Source of the DNA: Cyanobacteria bacterium UBA11370 | Lineage (GTDB): Bacteria > Cyanobacteriota > Cyanobacteriia > Cyanobacteriales > Coleofasciculaceae | NCBI GenBank assembly: GCA_003486645.1 | Contig: DNGI01000066.1 | Location: forward strand, 1 to 7,799 | Direction: 5' to 3' | Length of the DNA stretch: 7,799 bases | Program-made: the position numbers and the translations under genes | Shown: positions 1 through 5,125 of the stretch, piece by piece | Position numbering within the stretch: position 1 is the stretch's first letter | How the letters are laid out: every line of letters begins with the position of its first letter | The notes under the pieces: generated by a model | Databases searched by the model: none | Seen by the model: only the letters and a program-made list of their open reading frames with translations | What the model was told of the DNA's origin: nothing

Positions 1-90
1 TACAAACTTTCGTCCGCCTGCGCGGACTAATACATCTAGCCTGCGGAGGCAGTCTTTGTTTGTGTAGCCGCGATTTCTAATCGCCTGGTA
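1..90. repeat. Hairpin-rich intergenic repeat at window edge
   Basis: Non-coding stretch downstream of the first CheB-like gene. Three short inverted repeats are visible: GTCCGC/GCGGAC at 12-17 and 22-27 with a 4-nt loop, GCCT/AGGC at 39-42 and 47-50, and GCGATT/AATCGC at 70-75 and 79-84 with a 3-nt loop. Imperfect outer arms (TACAAAC at 1-7, GTTTGTGTA at 58-66) could enclose the first two. The layout resembles dispersed palindromic repeats common between genes in filamentous cyanobacteria. Family membership is from memory and untested. The element may extend left of the window. It could also terminate transcription of the minus-strand genes, but there is no T-run typical of an intrinsic terminator. 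Confidence 0.55.
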
Positions 91-131
91 TTTTTGCTTG
101 CATTGGGATGCTCCCTTGTTCTTAACATAGC

Positions 132-152
132 CATTAACCATTCGCCATTAAC
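132..152. repeat. Three degenerate heptamers overlapping the CheB-like stop codon
   Basis: Three consecutive 7-bp units, CATTAAC, CATTCGC and CATTAAC, resemble the short tandemly repeated repetitive (STRR) heptamers of filamentous cyanobacteria. The stop codon of the minus-strand methylesterase gene (148-150) lies in the third unit, so the repeat abuts or slightly altered the gene end. Confidence 0.5.
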
Positions 153-768
153 CCACCCCTCCAGTTCTGACGAGTTTCACCAAAGTAGAAGTAATTTGAT
201 TTAAGGGCAAAATGAAATCTATGGCTTTAGTTTTGATAGCCGCACTCGGCATACTAAAAAATTCAGCCGTGTCTTGGTTTTGAGCAATGGTTATACCTCC
301 CATTTGTTTAACCTTCTGAATCCCAGCCGCACCATCGTGTCCCATCCCAGTTAAAATAACAGCGATCGCTCGTTCCTTAAAGCTTTCAGCAACCGACTCG
401 AACAGCACATCCGCCGCCGGACGAGTAAAGTTAACCCGTTCAGTTTGAGTAAGGGCAAGTGTACCATCTGGCTTTACCAGCAAATGCCAGTTAGGAGGCG
501 CGATGTAAACAGTTCCAGCTTGTAAATAGTCTCCTGTCTCGGCTTGTTTAACTAAAAGTCGTGTACAACGATTGAGAATAGGAGCTAGCAAGCTGCGATG
601 GTGAGGGTCAAGATGCTGCACAATCGTAATTGCCGCAGGAAAGTCTACTGGGAGAGTAACTAATATTTGGGTGAGTGCATTCAATCCACCCGCAGAGGTT
701 GCCAATGCCACCACATCAAATAGGGTATTGGGAAAACGAAAAGCTGAGATGGACTGTTGAGTCACCAT
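148..768 (-). CDS. Stand-alone CheB-type protein-glutamate methylesterase domain
   Basis: A 206-residue protein consisting of only the CheB catalytic domain, which in chemotaxis hydrolyses glutamate methyl esters (or deamidates glutamine) on receptor helices. The catalytic triad is complete: Ser25 in the ATSAGG nucleophile turn, His52 in VQHLD, and Asp145 in GMGHDGAAG. RPAAD (116-120) and the IAPPN segment (89-93) also fit the family. The N-terminal response-regulator receiver domain of classical CheB is missing, so activity is unlikely to be set by direct phosphorylation. No signal peptide or membrane segment is seen, so it should be cytoplasmic. It follows the longer CheB-like gene by 88 bp on the same strand and the two may be co-transcribed. 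No ribosome-binding site clearly fixes the ATG. The family is certain; the substrate is unknown. Confidence 0.93.
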   Translation of the reverse strand: MVTQQSISAFRFPNTLFDVVALATSAGGLNALTQILVTLPVDFPAAITIVQHLDPHHRSLLAPILNRCTRLLVKQAETGDYLQAGTVYIAPPNWHLLVKPDGTLALTQTERVNFTRPAADVLFESVAESFKERAIAVILTGMGHDGAAGIQKVKQMGGITIAQNQDTAEFFSMPSAAIKTKAIDFILPLNQITSTLVKLVRTGGVG

Positions 769-856
769 GAGTGTGTATTGAAGAGTTAGTATTTCATTAA
801 AGAAGATTGGAACCTCTTTAAGTAGGGCTTGCTGCTTGAAACGTCTTCCTCAACTC

Positions 857-1888
857 TTACCCCTCAATGCCGCCCTCTCCGTTTTCCTCTTCACTCCGTA
901 CCTTATTTTCATTCTGTTGATAGATAACCTCACGCAGAAGAGCAGCGTGTTGCTTGGCTTCCTCCGCCCGTTCTCTAAATTGAGCTTCTGAGAGATAGCG
1001 CTTTTGTTGGTGTGCCTGAACTGCCATGCGCCGTGCTAGTGCGGCTTTTTCCTCTAGGCTGCGGACGGCTGACCACAGGGCTTTTTCTACCCCATCTGAC
1101 TGTTCTGCGAGTAAGCTATCGCTGGAATAGGCATGACCGACATGACAACGGAACCGGATCAAGTTGCCATCGCCCAGTTCCCAAAGCACACCCCCGCAGT
1201 CCGGACAGGTTAGGGGTGCAGGGTTCCCCGGTCGTTCACCCTGCTCTAACGCCGCCTTATCCTGCGCTACAATATCAGCCTCTTGGTCAATTCCCTCTGA
1301 CACAGTTTCTCCCTCCTCTACGGGATCGTGAGTCAAGTCATTTAAAATAGATGCAATATCAGCCACCTTTAGGATGTGGTCAACGGCAACATTTTCAATC
1401 GCACTCCGAGGCATCCCATCAAACAGCGCCTCTTCCGGGTCTTGCACAATGGCAATCCCACCAAACGTTTTAATGATTGCTAAACCTGCCGTACCATCGT
1501 CTAACGTTCCCGATAAAATTACCCCCACCACTCGCCGCTTATAAGCCCTAGCAGCGGAACGAAACAGCGTATCAATGGCGGGTCGATGGCCATTCTCACG
1601 GGGACTACGACTCAAACGAATGTGGTTGCGTCGGACAATCAGGTGATAGTCGGGTGGCGCAATATAAATTTTCCCTAATTCAATGGCTGCTTTATCTTCT
1701 GGATGCAGTGCTTTCAAAGAACCAGCACGATTGAGAATGTCCGGTAAAACGCTAATGCCAAAGGACGGAAAGTGCATCACCACGAATAATGCCGCAGGTA
1801 AGTCTGATGGTAAATGGCTCACAAGTCGAGTTAACGCTTCCACCCCACCCGCAGAAGCGCCGATAACGATAATATCCCGATTGAACAT
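857..1888 (-). CDS. CheB-type methylesterase with Cys/His-rich and helical C-terminal extension
   Basis: A 343-residue protein. Residues 1-185 form a CheB methylesterase domain with the triad Ser12 (GASAGG), His39 (VMHF) and Asp131 (LDDGTAG); HRPAID (101-106) is the family's conserved segment. There is no receiver domain. An acidic linker (about 186-225) leads to a possible zinc-ribbon-like module, with CPDCGG at 228-233 and RCHVGHAYS at 247-255 (Cys228, Cys231, Cys248, His251 as candidate ligands). A charged helix, about 258-330, ends the protein. This architecture recurs in stand-alone CheB-like proteins of soil and environmental bacteria near PAS kinases; that statement is from memory. The extension may bind a partner or dimerise. 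It lies upstream of the shorter paralogue and 271 bp downstream of the histidine kinase, with a MITE-like element between. No clear Shine-Dalgarno precedes the ATG. Confidence 0.93.
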   Translation of the reverse strand: MFNRDIIVIGASAGGVEALTRLVSHLPSDLPAALFVVMHFPSFGISVLPDILNRAGSLKALHPEDKAAIELGKIYIAPPDYHLIVRRNHIRLSRSPRENGHRPAIDTLFRSAARAYKRRVVGVILSGTLDDGTAGLAIIKTFGGIAIVQDPEEALFDGMPRSAIENVAVDHILKVADIASILNDLTHDPVEEGETVSEGIDQEADIVAQDKAALEQGERPGNPAPLTCPDCGGVLWELGDGNLIRFRCHVGHAYSSDSLLAEQSDGVEKALWSAVRSLEEKAALARRMAVQAHQQKRYLSEAQFRERAEEAKQHAALLREVIYQQNENKVRSEEENGEGGIEG

Positions 1889-2004
1889 TTAATTTATTTG
1901 TTAAAAGCCCCAGTGGTTTCGCTGCTGGTGCTGTTTAGTCGTATGAGTTTAGGCTACCTTACTTTTTGCACTATTCTCCATTAAAAATAGGAAACTAACA
2001 CGTT

Positions 2005-2112
2005 ATATCATGTCCACATAATTACCCTGAAAAAATTTCTCCCCCTCTCCCCCTCTCCCCCTCTCCCTCTCGCCTTCACTTTTTTTTAGGGTTATTCAAC
2101 CAGACATGATAT
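2005..2112. mobile_element. MITE-like element, complete copy
   Basis: A 108-bp non-coding element with terminal inverted repeats. The left end begins ATATCATGTC (2005-2014) and the right end finishes GACATGATAT (2103-2112). Past these 10 bp the arms stay related, with ATTACCCTGAAAAAA on the left and ATAACCCTAAAAAAA on the reverse-complemented right, giving arms of about 30 bp with a 1-nt gap. The core is a pyrimidine tract. If the repeats are taken as TATCATGTC/GACATGATA, the flanks are TTA on both sides (2003-2005 and 2112-2114), a possible 3-bp target duplication; palindromic overlap makes its length ambiguous. No transposase is present, so mobility would need one in trans. A second copy in inverse orientation begins at 7700. 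It sits between the kinase and CheB-like genes and could fold into a hairpin in any read-through transcript. Confidence 0.72.
2036..2071. repeat. Polypyrimidine core with 8-bp tandem unit
   Basis: Thirty-six uninterrupted pyrimidines on the plus strand form the core of the MITE-like element. They include three exact copies of CCCCCTCT (2041-2064) followed by a shorter variant. The complementary purine strand has several G-runs. The same kind of tract, as purines on the plus strand, fills the second element at 7735-7782. Confidence 0.85.
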
Positions 2113-2159
2113 TAAACCCTCCCCCTCTGTCTCAAACAGCAATTTAAAAACGTAACAGT

Positions 2160-3497
2160 TTAGTGAGGGAGAATTCGACGCGGTAACTCAACTCGAAAGG
2201 TAGACCCAGCTTCTAGCTGACTCTCAACCGAAATTGTGCCGTGCATTAATTGTACGAGGGCATTGGCGATCGCTAACCCTAAACCTGTCCCGTTATTTTT
2301 ACGTGTACTCGTCTGATCCACCTGCCAAAATTCCTGAAAAATTCGGCTTTGATCAGCCAAATCAATACCGATCCCGGTATCGCTGACAATAATAGCTAAT
2401 CGCCCTTCAGGTAACTCCCAAATTTCTAACGTCACACTGCCCGTTTCGGTAAACTTAATCGCATTAGAGATTAAATTGACCAGAACTTGCCGCAATCGCA
2501 TCCGATCATTGACCACCGGGATGTTAGATTTAGCAAGATGAACCTGTAAATCAATCGCTTTCTGCTCGGCTAGGGAGCGTAATTCCTCCGTCGTGGTAGT
2601 TGCTAACTCGGCTAAATCAAATGCGTCTAACCGCAATTCCAGGCGATTAGCTTTGAGTTTAGAAAAATCGAGAATTTCTTCAATCATCATTAAAAGCTGT
2701 TTGCCATTGTTCAAAATGCGCTCGATCATATTAATTTGTTGCGCGTTACGTTCCCGTTGAAATCCCCGCAACAATAATTCAGAAAAGCCCAAAATTGCAT
2801 TCATCGGTGTCCGCAATTCGTGGCTAACTGTTGCCATAAATTGACTTTTTAAGCGATCCGCTTCAATCAGTTGTAAGTTTTCCAATTGGACTTGGCGCAG
2901 TTGGGCTTCCGCTTGCTTGCGAGAGGTGATATCGCGTAACATCCAACGCAAAGCGATCGCCTGTTTGTTTACATCTCGTACCGTTTCTACCGTTAAAGCG
3001 GCATCAAAGAGTCCTACTCTCCGCCTAGACAAACTTATTTCCCATTCTTCCACCCGGTTAACCGTATGAAGTTGAATAAGCATAGCACGAAAGGCTCGAC
3101 GATGTTCTTCCGGGACAGCGTTAATTAACGGTTTTCCGATTAAAAATCTCTGTTCAATATTCAGCAACTGACTCGCCACACGATTGGCTTCCTGAATTAG
3201 GCCGTAAATATCCGTTACGAGGTAGCCATCTGGGGCAAATTCAAACAACTCTCGGTAACGCTGACGTTCTGCTTCTATCGCCTGACGAGCTACTATCAAT
3301 TCCTCATTCTGTAGGCGTACTTCTTCTTCAGCAATATACAGTTCTTCTAGGGCTGTTGATAGTTCTTCTAAGCATTGAAGTACAAGTTGCGGCTCCAGGG
3401 TGCGAACTTCTGTCGTATTTTGATACAGTTTTTCAGTCCACTGATGTACCGCTTTTATATGTTCAATCAATATGTCATCATTATCTGTGGCTTTCAT
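2160..3497 (-). CDS. Soluble PAS-domain sensor histidine kinase
   Basis: A 445-residue two-component kinase that would autophosphorylate on histidine and pass the phosphate to an unidentified response regulator. Order: N-terminal helix; coiled coil (about 40-82) with glutamate pairs at 44/45, 51/52, 58/59 and 65/66, exactly 7 apart; PAS domain (about 83-195) with LFEFAPDGYLVTD; HisKA with the H-box SHELRTP (phospho-acceptor His226); HATPase with N-box NLISNAIKF (341-349), G1 DTGIGI (373-378) and G2 GTGLGL (403-408). No membrane segment or signal peptide is seen, so sensing is cytoplasmic; the PAS ligand is unknown. A weak TAGG lies 5 nt before the ATG. The sensor half is paralogous to that of the next gene upstream. 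Upstream and downstream gaps of 253 and 271 bp suggest its own promoter or attenuated read-through. No receiver domain is fused. Confidence 0.95.
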   Translation of the reverse strand: MKATDNDDILIEHIKAVHQWTEKLYQNTTEVRTLEPQLVLQCLEELSTALEELYIAEEEVRLQNEELIVARQAIEAERQRYRELFEFAPDGYLVTDIYGLIQEANRVASQLLNIEQRFLIGKPLINAVPEEHRRAFRAMLIQLHTVNRVEEWEISLSRRRVGLFDAALTVETVRDVNKQAIALRWMLRDITSRKQAEAQLRQVQLENLQLIEADRLKSQFMATVSHELRTPMNAILGFSELLLRGFQRERNAQQINMIERILNNGKQLLMMIEEILDFSKLKANRLELRLDAFDLAELATTTTEELRSLAEQKAIDLQVHLAKSNIPVVNDRMRLRQVLVNLISNAIKFTETGSVTLEIWELPEGRLAIIVSDTGIGIDLADQSRIFQEFWQVDQTSTRKNNGTGLGLAIANALVQLMHGTISVESQLEAGSTFRVELPRRILPH

Positions 3498-3711
3498 ATT
3501 AACCTACGATTGTCAAATATCCCTTTAGGGCGTAAGGTTGACTAAATGACAGCTATTGTTGCAGAACCAAGTCATAATGAATTGGAAACAGCTCTCCTAT
3601 GAATGATAGTTAGCGAAGAACAGGTTATTGAAATCTTCTTTAGGATAGACTAAATCAGGTCAGAGGGCTTAACTAAAGTAATGGCTTTCTCAATTCCAAG
3701 GCGTGAAGGCG

Positions 3712-3744
3712 AGATCCCTAACTTCTTCAAGAAGTCGGGGATCT
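3712..3744. repeat. 33-bp palindromic hairpin just after the PAS-Crp gene
   Basis: Two 16-nt arms, AGATCCCTAACTTCTT at 3712-3727 and AAGAAGTCGGGGATCT at 3729-3744, pair at 14 of 16 positions around a single central base. On the minus strand the hairpin begins 6 nt after the stop codon of the PAS-Crp gene, so it could end or stabilise that transcript. No T-run follows it on the minus strand, so it is not a standard intrinsic terminator. Very similar palindromes are, from memory, widely dispersed in cyanobacterial genomes. The rest of the gap, 3498-3711, shows no convincing gene or promoter. Confidence 0.75.
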
Positions 3745-3750
3745 GAACCC

Positions 3751-4926
3751 CTAACTTTCATCAATTAAGTGAATATAATTCTTGGAGTCAATCTTAATTT
3801 TGCCTTGTTTTTGTAACTTTCCTAACAGCCGAGTAATGGTCACGCGGGTCGTACAACAAGCATTAGCTAGATCCTGATGAGTAAGGCGAATCTTTAATCG
3901 AACTCCGTGGGGTACGGGTTGACCCACTTCCTGTTTCAACCATAATAAAAGATAATACAAACGCTCTTGTATGTGTCGCCTTCCTGCAATAGCCAGAAGA
4001 GATTCAGTTTGCCGGATACGTTCACCGAGTTTAGGGAAAAGGACTTGAGAGAGATGAGGAGATTCAGCAACTTCTGATAGGGAAATACGAACTAATTCAA
4101 CATTGTCCGAGAGAGCGATCGCCTGATAGGTTGGTAAGGAAGTCCAACAGGAACTAAACGGTAGGGAGGGACTTGCTAACCCAATCAGGACTTCATCTCC
4201 ATCTTCACTCATTGTCGTTAGCTTGACTAAGCCTTGATGGACTAACCAAATCGTTTGGGGTTCTAAAGGGATAACCTCTCCTTTTGTATAAAAATGCTGA
4301 GGACGATCCTGACAGAGATCGTTACCCTGATTGGTTAACATCTTAAAAATCTGCTTGCGGTCATTAATAGTACGCACTATCCAGCGCAAGCTAACCAGCT
4401 TCCCTTCTAAGTCAGAAACAGGAACAACACTCAACGTTACCTTAAACTGTTGCCCTTGAGAACAGTGCATAAGAGTTCTCCACTCCTGCACCCAGTTACA
4501 TTGATAAAGTTGGTTGAGTTGAGAGCGAAATTCCGAACGCTCTTGTAGCGGGATGAACTTGATCAGCAGTTTACCGGATAACTTCCACAGATCAACATTG
4601 AAGAGTGTAGCGGCAGCATGGTTGGCTTCCTGAATTTTACCTTGTGGACTAGTGACAAGATAAGCAAGCGGCATGAACTCGAACAGTTCTTTGTAGTGTC
4701 GGTATTCAGCTTCAAGTTGCGATCGCGTTAGTGCCAGTTCTTCTGTTTGCTGCATCAGTTCCTCTGACGCGACTTGCAGTTCTTCTGAAGCAATACCAAG
4801 TTCCTTAAAGGCAACTGAGAGGAGATCCGTTTGAGAATCTGCTGGCGTATTCGTTGTACCTCGGTACATCTCGGCGATACGCCAGTGAATGTTCTGTATC
4901 TGCTGGGCAAATAACTCTACATTCAT
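3751..4926 (-). CDS. PAS sensor fused to Crp/Fnr-family transcription regulator
   Basis: A 391-residue fusion. A coiled coil (about 35-78) with glutamate pairs at 48/49, 55/56 and 62/63 precedes a PAS domain (about 79-190: LFEFMPLAYLVTS, then IQEAN, ending RWIVRTINDRKQ). After a short linker comes a cyclic-nucleotide-binding-type beta-roll (about 210-295), a dimerisation helix (about 296-335) and a Crp-type winged helix (about 340-390). The helix-turn-helix RLTHQDLANA...TTRVTITRLLGKL closely resembles NtcA, the cyanobacterial nitrogen regulator. The beta-roll lacks the GEL...R-A phosphate-binding signature of cAMP receptors, so cAMP is an unlikely ligand. Ordinary Crp/Fnr proteins have about 220-230 residues and no PAS, so the N-terminal half is an added sensor. 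Targets are unknown. It is the first of the four signalling genes in transcription order. No clear Shine-Dalgarno precedes the ATG. Confidence 0.93.
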   Translation of the reverse strand: MNVELFAQQIQNIHWRIAEMYRGTTNTPADSQTDLLSVAFKELGIASEELQVASEELMQQTEELALTRSQLEAEYRHYKELFEFMPLAYLVTSPQGKIQEANHAAATLFNVDLWKLSGKLLIKFIPLQERSEFRSQLNQLYQCNWVQEWRTLMHCSQGQQFKVTLSVVPVSDLEGKLVSLRWIVRTINDRKQIFKMLTNQGNDLCQDRPQHFYTKGEVIPLEPQTIWLVHQGLVKLTTMSEDGDEVLIGLASPSLPFSSCWTSLPTYQAIALSDNVELVRISLSEVAESPHLSQVLFPKLGERIRQTESLLAIAGRRHIQERLYYLLLWLKQEVGQPVPHGVRLKIRLTHQDLANACCTTRVTITRLLGKLQKQGKIKIDSKNYIHLIDES

Positions 4927-5014
4927 ATCATGACTAATTTAATACATCCTGATTAGTCTACAAAAGTTTCCGCCTTTAGACATTGACCTAAATGTAGAAA
5001 TTGATGAGTTATTG

Positions 5015-5046
5015 GTCATTAGTCATTAGTCATTAGTCATTAGTCA
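5015..5046. repeat. Heptamer tandem array, unit GTCATTA
   Basis: Four exact copies of GTCATTA (5015-5042) plus a partial GTCA. It lies in the 199-bp gap between the SDR/CIA30 gene and the PAS-Crp gene, about 90 bp upstream of the latter's start. The 7-bp period matches the STRR class of cyanobacterial repeats. Slippage could vary the copy number. Confidence 0.9.
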
Positions 5047-5057
5047 GTTGTAAAAAA

Positions 5058-5099
5058 ACAACCAACAACCAACAACCAACAACCAACAACCAACAACCA
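5058..5099. repeat. Heptamer tandem array, unit ACAACCA
   Basis: Six exact copies of ACAACCA (42 bp), 11 bp after the GTCATTA array and unrelated to it in sequence. The array's right end forms a perfect 6-bp palindrome arm pair, AACAAC/GTTGTT (5092-5105, 2-nt loop). On its left side GTTGT (5047-5051) can pair with ACAAC (5058-5062) across an A-run. It begins 26 bp beyond the end of the SDR/CIA30 gene and may affect that transcript's 3' end. Confidence 0.9.
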
Positions 5100-5125
5100 G
5101 TTGTTTAAATGTCGATGAGTTTAAT

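Noticed and set aside
797..821. TTAAAGA/TCTTTAA inverted repeat between the two CheB-like genes as a terminator
   Set aside because: Only 7 AT-rich pairs with an 11-nt loop and no T-run; not convincing.
1012..1350. Plus-strand open frame opposite the longer CheB-like gene
   Set aside because: Low-complexity, Arg/Pro/Leu-rich translation with no recognisable domain, fully antisense to a clear gene.
1683..1892. Plus-strand open frame opposite the start of the longer CheB-like gene
   Set aside because: Antisense shadow of the conserved esterase domain with no family resemblance.
3512..3520. TTGACA on the minus strand as a -35 box for the kinase gene
   Set aside because: It lies too close to the start codon to leave room for a -10 box and transcription start upstream of the ATG.
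3703..3714. GTGAAGGCGAGA shared with the core edge of the MITE-like element (complement at 2069-2080)
   Set aside because: An isolated 12-bp match without arms or purine tract; too short to call a remnant.
4925..4932. ATATCATG at the start of the PAS-Crp gene as a third copy of the MITE-like arm
   Set aside because: Only 8 bp match; the ACCCT/A-run part of the arm and the purine core are missing.
5015..5099. Possible CRISPR array
   Set aside because: The units are 7 bp, contiguous and without spacers; no cas genes are present. They are tandem heptamers.
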